Assembly: GCA_036404435.1 (NCBI GenBank)
Contig: DASWZN010000018.1
Location: 72,179-136,178 of the forward strand
Source: DASWZN01 sp036404435
GTDB taxonomy: Bacteria > Acidobacteriota > Terriglobia > Bryobacterales > Bryobacteraceae
Reading direction: 5' to 3'
DNA: 64,000 nt
The notes below the pieces were generated by a model that was not told the DNA's origin, did not search any database, and saw only the letters and a list, made by a program, of their open reading frames with translations. A program made the translations under genes and the position numbers. Below are positions 34,908-42,966 of the stretch, in pieces (position 1 is the stretch's first letter; each line of letters starts with the position of its first letter).

Positions 34908-37357
34908 TGGCTCTGCCGCTGCCTGGCGTCGAAACGGCCAGGGCCGCCTGGAGCCGTCACGACATCCTTCAGGCCCGCGTTCCGAACCACGCCCTGGCTG
35001 TGCTGGAGGCGCTGCGGTTTGACGGCAACAGCAGCCGCCTGGCGGCGCTCGACGAGGCGGCCCACCGCAAGGCGCTCGAGTTCTGCGACCGCGCGCAGCT
35101 CACTCTGCTCCTCAACAGCCTGTGCCGCGACGCGCTGCCCGGCTGGGTGCAGGAGCGCATAGACCGCAACCTCGCCGGCTACTCGCAGCGCTTCGAACGG
35201 CTGAAGCGATCGCTCTTCGAAATCGCGGACGTTCTCGCGGCCCGTGGCATCGATTTCGTGTTGGTGAAAGGGCTGGCGCATGCGCCCGATTTCACGCCCG
35301 ATGCGCTGCTGCGCGCGCAGGGCGACATCGATATCTGGGCCGAACCGGCCGCGGCGGCCGCGGCTGCCGAAGCTCTCGGCGAGATCGGCTACGTTCCGGT
35401 ATGCGCTTCGGAGGGCCGCCACCTCGCGCCCATGTCGCGCGAGACCGAGTGGGAATGGCGCGGGGACTTCTTCGCGCCCGACCTGCCCATCTCCGTCGAC
35501 GTTCATTACGAGCTGTGGGACTCGCGGGCCGAACGCATTCCCGCCCCCGGAGAATCGGATTTCTGGGAGCGGCGCACCGCGGCCTGGGTGGACGGCCATC
35601 CGGTCCAGGTGCTGTCTGCTCCCGATGCGCTGGCCTTCGCCGCGCTCCACCTCCTGATGCACCTGTTGCACGGCGACCTGCGGTTGCAGCGGGCGTGGGA
35701 GATCGCTCGTTTCCTGGACGCGCGCGCGCGCGACGACGCTTTCTGGGCCCAATGGCGCAACTCCCATTCCGATTCGTTGCGGCGCCTCGAAGCCGTCGTC
35801 TTTCAACTGGTCGCGGACTGGTTCGGCGCGGCCTTGTCCCCGACGGCGGAAGAAGCAATCGGGGCGCTGCCCGAAGACGTGCAACTGTGGATCGAGCGCT
35901 ACGCGCTCTCGCCCGTGGAGGCGCTGTTCCATCCCAACAAGGACGAGATCTGGCTGCATGTCTCGCTGGCGAAGGGCCTCCGCGACAAGTACTCGATATT
36001 TCTGCGCCGGGTTCTGCCGCTGCGGGTGCCAACGCAGCCGGCGACCCAGGCGGCCACCGCATCGCAGGTGAAACTCAGCGTCCTGTACGCCGCCCGCCGC
36101 GCTCTGCACCATGCGCGCACTCTGGCGCCGGCTCTCGCGGGCGCGGCCAGGTGGCAGTGGGCGCGAACGCGGATCGACGGCGCCTTCGTCGAGTACCAGG
36201 TCGCCGCCGCGCTCTTTTGCATCGGCGTGGTCATCTTCCTGCTGCTCTACAACGTGTACCTGCTGGGGCTCGGATACCGCGAAAACGTGCTCGGCCACAT
36301 CGCCAGCGCCATGAGCGTAGGCACGCTGTGCGGTTCCTTGCCGGCGGCATTGATCGCGCGCCGTTTCGGCCTGCGGAACACGCTACTGACGGCGATTCTG
36401 GGAGGCGCGGCGGCGGCCTGCCTGCGCGTGCTGGCGGTGGGCGAACCGTGGCTGCTGGCGACGGCATTTCTAAACGGACTCTGTCTTTCGCTGTGGGCCG
36501 TCTCGTACCAGCCCGCCATCGCGGGCGCGACCAACGAGCGCAACCGCCAGTTCGCATTCAGCTTGTCGAGCGTGATCGGCATGTTGGAGTGCGTGGTCGG
36601 AGGAATGCTCGGCGGCTGGCTGCCGGGCCTGCTGGGCCGCTTCGCCCATTCGCTCAGTGTGGTCGGCGCCGAGAGAGCGGCGCTGCTGGTGGCCTCGGGG
36701 ACCATCTCCCTCGCCGCCCTGCCGGCCGCGCGGCTGCGATTCGCACCGCTTCCGAAAGAGCGATCGAAGATCTACCCGCGCAGCCGGTTCCTCTTCGTAT
36801 TTCTGTTCTCGCTGTGCTGGTGGAGCGCGGCGGTGAGCGCATTCCATCCGTTCTTCAATGCATTCTTCGTGCAGCGGATGCGTATGCAGGTGTCTCGCAT
36901 CGGCCTGGTGTACTCGGGCGCTCAATTCGTGCAGGCCATGGTGGTGATGACGGGCCCGCTGGTGTTGAGGCGGCTGGGGCAGGTGAGAGGCATCGCCTGG
37001 ATGCAGTTCGGGACCGCCTGCGCACTGGCCGCACTGGCCTTCAGCCGTCAGGGCGGCGTGGCCGCCGTCTGGTACGCCGCGTACATGTCTCTCCAGTACA
37101 TGAGCGAGCCCGGTCTGTTCAGCATGTTGATGGAGCGGGTCCGGCCGGGTGAGCGCAGCGGCGCGTCGGCGCTGTATTTCCTGGTGACCTCGCTGATGGG
37201 GAGCCTCTCGGCATTCGTGGCGGGCAGCGCCATCGCGCGCTTCGGCTACCCGTGGCTGCTTATCGCATCGGCGGCGCTGGCGACCGTGGCGGCGCTGCTG
37301 TTTCGAACTCTCGTCCCGAGGGAGAACTGCTCGATGGCCTCGATCACCTCTTGCTGA
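34907..37357 (+). CDS. Nucleotidyltransferase (NTP_transf_5-like) fused to MFS transporter
   Basis: 816-residue fusion. Residues about 1-400 resemble the uncharacterised NTase family PF14907: FVLVKGLAHAPDF (K121-G122), then LLRAQGDIDIW with the D140-x-D142 metal pair, and later VDVHYELWD near 205. After a helical linker, residues about 425-805 form a major-facilitator-like domain of about 12 helices (for example LLLYNVYLLGLGYRENVLGH, the ARRFGLRNTLL loop, and the second-half loop in LRRLGQVRG). NTases of this family accompany HPrK-like kinases in several modification loci. Fusion to a transporter suggests modification coupled to export or import, which is inference. Start overlaps the receptor stop by 1 nt; the 3' end overlaps the convergent GT by 112 nt. 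Confidence 0.85.
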   Translation: MALPLPGVETARAAWSRHDILQARVPNHALAVLEALRFDGNSSRLAALDEAAHRKALEFCDRAQLTLLLNSLCRDALPGWVQERIDRNLAGYSQRFERLKRSLFEIADVLAARGIDFVLVKGLAHAPDFTPDALLRAQGDIDIWAEPAAAAAAAEALGEIGYVPVCASEGRHLAPMSRETEWEWRGDFFAPDLPISVDVHYELWDSRAERIPAPGESDFWERRTAAWVDGHPVQVLSAPDALAFAALHLLMHLLHGDLRLQRAWEIARFLDARARDDAFWAQWRNSHSDSLRRLEAVVFQLVADWFGAALSPTAEEAIGALPEDVQLWIERYALSPVEALFHPNKDEIWLHVSLAKGLRDKYSIFLRRVLPLRVPTQPATQAATASQVKLSVLYAARRALHHARTLAPALAGAARWQWARTRIDGAFVEYQVAAALFCIGVVIFLLLYNVYLLGLGYRENVLGHIASAMSVGTLCGSLPAALIARRFGLRNTLLTAILGGAAAACLRVLAVGEPWLLATAFLNGLCLSLWAVSYQPAIAGATNERNRQFAFSLSSVIGMLECVVGGMLGGWLPGLLGRFAHSLSVVGAERAALLVASGTISLAALPAARLRFAPLPKERSKIYPRSRFLFVFLFSLCWWSAAVSAFHPFFNAFFVQRMRMQVSRIGLVYSGAQFVQAMVVMTGPLVLRRLGQVRGIAWMQFGTACALAALAFSRQGGVAAVWYAAYMSLQYMSEPGLFSMLMERVRPGERSGASALYFLVTSLMGSLSAFVAGSAIARFGYPWLLIASAALATVAALLFRTLVPRENCSMASITSC

Positions 37358-38427
37358 TACCGGTCCAGCGTGTAGCGCCCCCTCCACGCGGTCCGCGCTC
37401 GATCCACAACTGCGTTGACCGCGCGCGGATCCATCAACAGGACGGAGCGGATTCGCGCTGCCAGGGCCGCGGCGGACCGCGCCTCTGCCAGGAACCCCGT
37501 CTCGCCGTCCTGAACCAACTCCGGGATACCGCCGGCAGGAAAGGCGACCACGGGAATGCCGGCCGAGAACGCCTCGAGGACGACGCGCGGTGTAGAGTCG
37601 CTATCGGAGGACGGCACCACCAGCAGATCCAGTTTCGAGAACGCGGCGCCGATATCCTCCTGCCATCCCAGGAATTCGACCGGCAATCCGCGGCTTTCGG
37701 CTTTCACTTCTTCGAGGTACCGAGGTCCCGAGAACAGGGGCGCGCCGATTACGGAAAAGTGGCTCTTCGGAAACTCCGCCGCCAGAGCTCGGGCCGCTTC
37801 GACGAACTTCAGTTGGCCCTTCTCCGGCTCGACTCTTCCAATGACGCCGATGTTCCAGGCCCCGGCAGCCTTTCGCCGCCGGCTTGGCAATGTGGGCTCC
37901 GAAACGCCGTTGTAGAGGACGCGCTGCCTGTCGGCGGCCACGTATGGCAGTAAGGGTTCCGCGGCGAACCGGCAGCAGGCAATCAGGCTGGCGCGCGACC
38001 ATCTCAGCGCTGCGCCCGCGAGGCGCACCGCCGCCGGCTGCACCAGCCGGTGGTGAGAATGAAACACCAGTGGAATCGCGCGGGCTCGTGCGACCAGCCC
38101 CGCAGCCGGGAGGAGCCGCGGACCGTTCACGTACAGCAGGCTGGTCCGATGGCGCTCCGTCAAATCGAAAACACCCCGCAGCATGGGCAGGCCCTCGCAG
38201 CCGTACCGGACGAAGTCGGCCAGCCCCTTTCGGCCCGGCGTGTAATCGCCGCAAGGGACGAAGTCCACGGGGAACCCGCTGGCGCGGAGTTTCCCGGCGT
38301 AGCTGCCGTTGCCGGGCAGGACGACGCGGGCGTTCCACCCGCGGCTTCGGATGGCGGGCAACAACTCGAGAAGGCTGCGCTGCCCGCCTCCCATGGTGCG
38401 GAACTGATCGAGGAACAGGATGTTCAC
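37246..38427 (-). CDS. Glycosyltransferase family 4
   Basis: 393 residues. N-terminal VNILFLDQFRTMGGGQRSLL is the GT4 start with glycine-rich loop; IGVIGRVEPEKGQLKFVEAA and STPRVVLEAFSAGIPVVAFP are the donor-site motifs (the first Glu of EX7E is replaced by Ser/Asp-rich sequence DSDSTPRVVLEA). The GTG at 38427 overlaps the upstream sugar transferase stop (GTGA), which fixes the start. The last 112 nt overlap the end of the convergent NTase-MFS gene, so the C-terminal tail after TRVRNSSAA is probably dispensable. Confidence 0.9.
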   Translation of the reverse strand: MNILFLDQFRTMGGGQRSLLELLPAIRSRGWNARVVLPGNGSYAGKLRASGFPVDFVPCGDYTPGRKGLADFVRYGCEGLPMLRGVFDLTERHRTSLLYVNGPRLLPAAGLVARARAIPLVFHSHHRLVQPAAVRLAGAALRWSRASLIACCRFAAEPLLPYVAADRQRVLYNGVSEPTLPSRRRKAAGAWNIGVIGRVEPEKGQLKFVEAARALAAEFPKSHFSVIGAPLFSGPRYLEEVKAESRGLPVEFLGWQEDIGAAFSKLDLLVVPSSDSDSTPRVVLEAFSAGIPVVAFPAGGIPELVQDGETGFLAEARSAAALAARIRSVLLMDPRAVNAVVDRARTAWRGRYTLDRYQQEVIEAIEQFSLGTRVRNSSAATVASAADAISSHG

Positions 38428-39128
38428 CAGGCGTCCTTCCCGGTGAAGACCCTGGGGATGGTAGCGAGCAGAATGGCCAAATATAGGCGGACAGACGCCT
38501 TGCGGACCAGGAACAGATCGAGTTTCCGGCGCCGGCGGTGGCTCAAAGAGCTCCGCCCTCGTATCTGCCACAGCCCAGTCAGCCCGGGCTTGACGCGTAA
38601 CACCTTGGCCGCATCGCGGCCGTAGTGCTCCAAAAGCTCTTCGGCGGTCATCGGCCGCGGGCCGACCAGCGACATCCTGCCCTCGACTACGTGCCACAGT
38701 TGCGGCAACTCGTCAATGGAGAACTTGCGGCAGAACGCGGCGAAGCGGCTGGTGATCCGCGGGTCCTTGGGATTCTTGAGCTCCGGCACCGGCTCCGTTC
38801 TCAGACGCTCAATGAGACCCCTTCTGCGAGCGCCTGCCGCCGCGGCGTTGGACCACATGCTCCGGAACTTGAGGACCCACAGCGTGGCGCCGCCCTGGCC
38901 GACCCGGGCGTGGGCGACGAGCGGCGGGCGCCGCGACAGGAACCAGATGACGATCCCGGCCACTGCAAGCAGGGGCAGAAGCACGGCGAGCAGTGTCGCG
39001 GCCGCCAGCCTCTCGCCGATCGCGACGGCTGCCCACGCCGGCGCCGCATCCGCGGTTTTCTCGATCCCGGGTAGAGTTTCCGGGAACGTGAGTGTCTGAG
39101 TTCCAGGGTCCAGTTCGGAGTAGCTCAA
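38424..39128 (-). CDS. Undecaprenyl-phosphate sugar phosphotransferase (initiating glycosyltransferase)
   Basis: 234-residue bacterial sugar transferase (PF02397 type) that transfers a sugar-1-phosphate to undecaprenyl phosphate and so starts repeat-unit synthesis. One membrane helix (TLLAVLLPLLAVAGIVIWFL, about 45-65), then the catalytic core: LWVLKFRSM, DPRITSRFAAFCRKFSIDEL, PQLWHVVEGRMSLVGPRPM and KPGLTGLWQIRGRS. It lacks the N-terminal four-helix part of WbaP, so it is the short form. Start is TTG at 39128 with AGGAGGG 6 nt ahead. A TTTTAC direct-repeat site lies 58 nt upstream. It is the first gene of the pair with the GT4 at 37246. Confidence 0.94.
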   Translation of the reverse strand: MSYSELDPGTQTLTFPETLPGIEKTADAAPAWAAVAIGERLAAATLLAVLLPLLAVAGIVIWFLSRRPPLVAHARVGQGGATLWVLKFRSMWSNAAAAGARRRGLIERLRTEPVPELKNPKDPRITSRFAAFCRKFSIDELPQLWHVVEGRMSLVGPRPMTAEELLEHYGRDAAKVLRVKPGLTGLWQIRGRSSLSHRRRRKLDLFLVRKASVRLYLAILLATIPRVFTGKDAW

Positions 39129-39186
39129 GCGAAACCCTCCTGGACCCAGAGTAGGATTTCACCTCGAATACACTGGTTGCGCAGCG

Positions 39187-39203
39187 GTAAAACTCCTGTA
39201 AAT
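39187..39203 (-). promoter_or_regulatory. TTTTAC-N5-TTTTAC direct repeat (site 3)
   Basis: On the minus strand: TTTAC, five bases AGGAG, TTTTAC, 58 nt upstream of the sugar transferase TTG. Spacing is the same as in sites at 18006 and 30627; the first half has one mismatch (ATTTAC). The rest of the 39129-39386 region holds no gene; the tRNA follows at 39387. Confidence 0.5.
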
Positions 39204-39386
39204 CTGGGCCCCCCCTTTCAGCTTCTTTCGCGAAGACTCAATACGAGATCGATGGCGGCAGATGCACCACGTCGGCGCGAGGCTCCGCCAGCGGTCCGGC
39301 GAGAGGTCACTCCCGGCTGGCGACGTAGCTCGGCTATTGGGAGCTAACGGGAGTTTGCGGTGTGCTCAGGGATCTGTGCAGGGTTT

Positions 39387-39463
<77 letters not shown>

Positions 39464-39522
39464 TTGTCATCCTAGCGCATGCCGGGGCGCGGGTCAATCG
39501 GTGTTTTCATTTCAAGGTGTTT

Positions 39523-40020
39523 TCACCGCTCGTCGTGCGGGCCGTTCAGCGACTGGCCGGCGTGGTCCGGATCGTCGAGGGCATTCGCCAGGAACTCGGC
39601 ATCCACCCGGGCCTGGAGGATCACGGTCTCGCTGGGTCCGAACGTGGCGATGAGCATCCGCCAGTCCCGGCCCTCCGGGCGGGCGTAAATATAGACCCAC
39701 TCGTGGCTGCGGCGCGAGCGGACGCGGATCACGGAGCTCCACTGCTCGCCGCCGGCCCGCTTCACGATGGCGTCGAATCGGCTGCTGTCGGGTGGCGGAC
39801 CGTCGCGCGTCTCGAAGATCGCCATGTCGAAGTCCTTCACGCCCTCGGGCTGCGCGACATTGACAACGAAACGAGCCAGTCCGAACAGCGGAATGTGCAC
39901 ACGGTGGACGCCGTAACCGGATTCGACGCCGCGAACGATGGCGTGGAAGTCCGGGTCGCCCGCCGCCGCCGGGGCGGCCAGGAATGTCACCAGAAGCATC
40001 GCGACGAGGAGCGTTCTCAT
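39523..40020 (-). CDS. Secreted hypothetical protein, probable DUF4252-related
   Basis: 165 residues with a clear signal peptide (MRTLLVAMLLVTFLAAPAAA). The mature part has alternating strands (VHRVHIPLFGLARFVVNVA and EWVYIYARPEGRDWRMLIAT). It follows a DUF4252 gene by 3 nt in an operon headed by an ECF sigma factor and has a similar length and organisation, so it may be a diverged relative. No catalytic motif is seen. Function unknown; it is probably periplasmic or outer-membrane associated and controlled by the sigma factor. Confidence 0.75.
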   Translation of the reverse strand: MRTLLVAMLLVTFLAAPAAAGDPDFHAIVRGVESGYGVHRVHIPLFGLARFVVNVAQPEGVKDFDMAIFETRDGPPPDSSRFDAIVKRAGGEQWSSVIRVRSRRSHEWVYIYARPEGRDWRMLIATFGPSETVILQARVDAEFLANALDDPDHAGQSLNGPHDER

Positions 40021-40023
40021 GAC

Positions 40024-40566
40024 CTACTCCTTCTCGGCCGGCTTCTTGTGTTCCTTGCCCGTCTCGATGTCGGGGACACCGAGGTGCCCGCCCAGCGCGC
40101 TGAGATCGTCCAGGCTGATGTTGCCGACGATGTTCACGACCGTCAGCTTCTTCGGGTCGGCGCACAGAATGACCAGGCCCCCGATGCGGTCGTTGTCGAG
40201 CCACATGTAGATCTCGGCGTTGTCGCCGCTCTTCTTGCTGACGACGCCGACCATGCGCGACCAACCGGGTCCGCGGAGCTGGCGCCGGATCTCGTCGAGG
40301 TCGGAAGGCGAGTACTCGCCCTCCTTCTCGAACTCGAAGGACTTCACGTAGATGCCCTTCAGCCCGCTAACGATGTTCTTGACCTTGGCTTCGTCCGGGT
40401 CGTTGTTCGACAGGAACCGGCCCGCCAGGCGCAGCAACGGGCCATCGAGCGAGACATCCACCACGTCGGATGCCTTGCCGGCGAGCTTCTCGATTCCTGG
40501 GGGCAGCTTCACATCCTGCGCCAGCAACGGGCCGATCGCCAAAAACAATACCAGTGCGTGTTTCAT
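40024..40566 (-). CDS. DUF4252 domain protein (secreted)
   Basis: 180 residues, signal peptide about 1-16 (MKHALVLFLAIGPLLAQ). The DUF4252 pattern is visible: VDVSLDGPLLRLAGRFLSN, VKNIVSGLKGIYVKSFEFEK, then a strand-rich half ending in LTVVNIVGNISLDDLSALGG. ATG 40566 follows AAGGAGA. DUF4252 proteins often sit downstream of ECF sigma/anti-sigma pairs in Acidobacteria and Bacteroidetes; their function is not known. A Lys/Glu-rich tail (GKEHKKPAEKE) ends the protein. Confidence 0.82.
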   Translation of the reverse strand: MKHALVLFLAIGPLLAQDVKLPPGIEKLAGKASDVVDVSLDGPLLRLAGRFLSNNDPDEAKVKNIVSGLKGIYVKSFEFEKEGEYSPSDLDEIRRQLRGPGWSRMVGVVSKKSGDNAEIYMWLDNDRIGGLVILCADPKKLTVVNIVGNISLDDLSALGGHLGVPDIETGKEHKKPAEKE

Positions 40567-40601
40567 AAAGTCTCCTTGCCAGGCCGAAGGCCTGTCCCAC
40601 T

Positions 40602-40919
40602 TCAATCTCCCGCGTTGATCTGCTGCACCCGATCCCGCGCCAGGTTGAGTTTGGCGCCCGCAATGCGGAGCGCTAGCACGAGCTGCTGCTTGGCTAGCCG
40701 ACCCTGCCTCTCCTCCTGCGCATGGCGGTACTCGAGGCTGCTGCCGACCAACAGGACGCACGCGAGCGCCCCCGCCGTCGCCCAGCGCCACGCCGGCGCC
40801 CACCACCAACTCGTTTTCGGCGGGGCGCCGGCGGCCGCGGCCACCACGCGGGCCGTGAACTGCGGGCCCGGGTCCTGGCGCCGGAACGCCTCGTGAAGTG
40901 CATCATCCAAGCGGCTCAT
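40602..40919 (-). CDS. Probable anti-sigma factor (single membrane helix)
   Basis: 105 residues with a short cytoplasmic N-terminus (MSRLDDALHEAFRRQDPGP), one membrane helix at about 43-61 and a coiled-coil-like extracytoplasmic tail. It overlaps the ECF sigma gene by 17 nt, the usual arrangement of a sigma/anti-sigma pair. It lacks the HxxxCxxC zinc motif of ZAS anti-sigma factors, so the role is inferred from position, size and topology. Confidence 0.65.
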   Translation of the reverse strand: MSRLDDALHEAFRRQDPGPQFTARVVAAAAGAPPKTSWWWAPAWRWATAGALACVLLVGSSLEYRHAQEERQGRLAKQQLVLALRIAGAKLNLARDRVQQINAGD

Positions 40920-41490
40920 TCTCGACTTCTCCCATCTCCCTGGAAAGGTTCTGGCGGCCGGCGGCCGGCGTGAAAGCCCGGCTCGCCTTCTCTCGCAACA
41001 TGACGAGCGACCGCTGCAGGTGACTCTTCACCGTCCGCACCGGCATTCCCAGCGTGGCGGCGATCTCCTCCGGATCCAGGTCCTCCTGGTAGCGGAGAAC
41101 CATCACCGCGCGCGGCTTCTCGGGAAGCGACGCAACCAATCGCCGCAGCCGCTCGGAGAGCATGGGATCGCCCGCCGCGGCCGGGGTCGCCGGCTCGGGG
41201 GCATCCTCCAATCCCACCTGCGGCCGGAACCTGCTGCGGCGCGCATAATCGATCGACCGGTGGACCGCGACCTTACGCAGCCACCGGGCGGCGTGCTCGG
41301 CGGATTGCATGTCCGCCAGACTCCGATGAAGCTGGAGGAAAACGTCCTGGGCCAGCTCCTCGGCCGACGAGCGGTCATGCAGGTAATGCAAAGCGATGCT
41401 GAACACCATGGCTTGATGCGTCCGCACCAACGAGGCGAAATCCGGGAGCGGTTCCCGCCCCATCACCGCGTTGGAGGCCGCTGCCATCAC
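40903..41490 (-). CDS. RNA polymerase ECF-type sigma factor
   Basis: 195 residues. Sigma region 2 (LVRTHQAMVFSIALHYLHD, then SAEELAQDVFLQLHRSL) and region 4 (LPEKPRAVMVLRYQEDLDP, then EEIAATLGMPVRTVKSHLQR) are both complete, with no region 3. It directs transcription of a stress or surface regulon; in these operons the target often includes its own operon. It heads the operon sigma, putative anti-sigma, DUF4252, DUF4252-like. The divergent M64 peptidase gene starts 96 bp away. Confidence 0.94.
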   Translation of the reverse strand: MMAAASNAVMGREPLPDFASLVRTHQAMVFSIALHYLHDRSSAEELAQDVFLQLHRSLADMQSAEHAARWLRKVAVHRSIDYARRSRFRPQVGLEDAPEPATPAAAGDPMLSERLRRLVASLPEKPRAVMVLRYQEDLDPEEIAATLGMPVRTVKSHLQRSLVMLREKASRAFTPAAGRQNLSREMGEVENEPLG

Positions 41491-41586
41491 CTTTCATAGG
41501 ATAGATACGCAGCGGCAGCCACGGGGGACGCAAATCTTGTGCCAAAACCGCCCGTGCGCTACCCTTCGGTTTCCGGGAGGTGCAAC

Positions 41587-42957
41587 TTGATCGCTATCAC
41601 CCTGGCGCTGGCGGCGGGTTTGGCGGCCGCGCCGCGCACCATGCGGCTTGACTATATTCATACGGGCACCGCGTCCGAGGAGCAGTTTGCCCTCGACGGC
41701 CTGGCGCTCGAAGGCGAGTGGCCGGGACCTCCGGACCGCATGATCGACCACACCAACCTCGGCAAGTACTATTTTGAGGTGATCGATCGCAAGACCAGCC
41801 GCTTGCTCTACACCCGCGGCTTCGCCAGCGTCTTCGGGGAGTGGGAGCTGACGCCGGAGGCCGGCCGCGAGCGGCGGGCGTTTCACGAGTCGGTGCGCTT
41901 TCCGTCGCCGGCGGCTCCGGTTCAGGTGGTGCTCAAGAAGCGCGATCGCGAGAACGCGTTCCGCCAGATCTGGTCGGTGGAGGTGGATCCGGCAGACAGG
42001 ACGATCGATCGCAGCGGCCCGCCCGCGGTGCGCGTCTGGGCGGTCATGAAGAACGGCGAGCCCAGGGACAAGGTCGATCTGTTGCTCATGGGCGACGGTT
42101 ACACCGCCGCCGAAATGGAGAAGTGGCACAACGATGCCCAGCGGCTCACCGAATTGCTGTTTGCGGCGTCGCCCTTCAAGGAGCATCGCACTGACTTCAA
42201 CGTCTGGGCCATCGACACGCCCGGGGAGGAGAGCGGCATCTCCCGGCCCTCCGACGGCCGCTGGCGGCATTCGCCGCTTCGCACCACATACGATGCCTTC
42301 GGCTCGGAGCGCTATATTCTGACCTTCGACAACAAGCGCGTGCGCGAGCTGGCCTCGGCGGCGCCATACGAGTTCATCGAGATTGTCGCCAACAGCCGGG
42401 AATACGGCGGCGGAGGGATCTTCAACCAGTACGCCACCGTGGCCGCCGACAACGAGTGGACGCCCTACGTTTTCGTCCACGAGCTCGGGCATCACTTCGC
42501 CGGGCTGGCCGACGAGTACTACACTTCGGACGTGTCTTACAGCAGCTCCTCCGAGCGGCCGGAGCCGTGGGAGCCCAACGTGACCGCCGATCCCAAAGCC
42601 GCCAAGTGGGCGGACCTGATCGCGCCGGGCACGCCTCTGCCGACGCCGTGGTTGAAGCAGGAGTTCGAGTCCGAGGAGCGGCGCATTCAGGCGCGCCGCC
42701 GCGAGCTGCGGGCCCAGCACCGTCCCGAAGCGGAGATCGAGGCGCTGTTCCGCGAGGAGATGGGCCTCGACCAGAAGCTGCTCGACGGGGCGGAGTATGC
42801 AGGCAAGACCGGCGCCTTCGAGGGCGCCAATTACGAGGCTCGCGGCTACTACCGCCCGCAGACGGACTGCATCATGTTTACGCGCGACCCAGTGGGCTTC
42901 TGCTCGGTGTGCAGGCGGGCGATCGAGCGGGTGATCGAGCTGTACGCCACGAAGTAG
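41587..42957 (+). CDS. M64 family (IgA-peptidase-like) metallopeptidase
   Basis: 456-residue secreted zinc peptidase. The zinc site is HELGHHFAGLADEY (HExxHxxGxxxD), preceded by the M64-type NQYATVAADNEW region. The N-terminal 150 residues form a beta-rich domain. The TTG at 41587 has GGGAGGTG 5-6 nt ahead and gives a clean signal peptide (IAITLALAAGLAAAP); the GTG at 41539 would add 16 residues without a ribosome site. Cysteines near the C-terminus (FCSVCRRAIE) may form a disulfide. Substrate unknown; members of this family occur widely as secreted peptidases. Confidence 0.88.
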   Translation: MIAITLALAAGLAAAPRTMRLDYIHTGTASEEQFALDGLALEGEWPGPPDRMIDHTNLGKYYFEVIDRKTSRLLYTRGFASVFGEWELTPEAGRERRAFHESVRFPSPAAPVQVVLKKRDRENAFRQIWSVEVDPADRTIDRSGPPAVRVWAVMKNGEPRDKVDLLLMGDGYTAAEMEKWHNDAQRLTELLFAASPFKEHRTDFNVWAIDTPGEESGISRPSDGRWRHSPLRTTYDAFGSERYILTFDNKRVRELASAAPYEFIEIVANSREYGGGGIFNQYATVAADNEWTPYVFVHELGHHFAGLADEYYTSDVSYSSSSERPEPWEPNVTADPKAAKWADLIAPGTPLPTPWLKQEFESEERRIQARRRELRAQHRPEAEIEALFREEMGLDQKLLDGAEYAGKTGAFEGANYEARGYYRPQTDCIMFTRDPVGFCSVCRRAIERVIELYATK

Positions 42958-42966
42958 GGCGCATTA

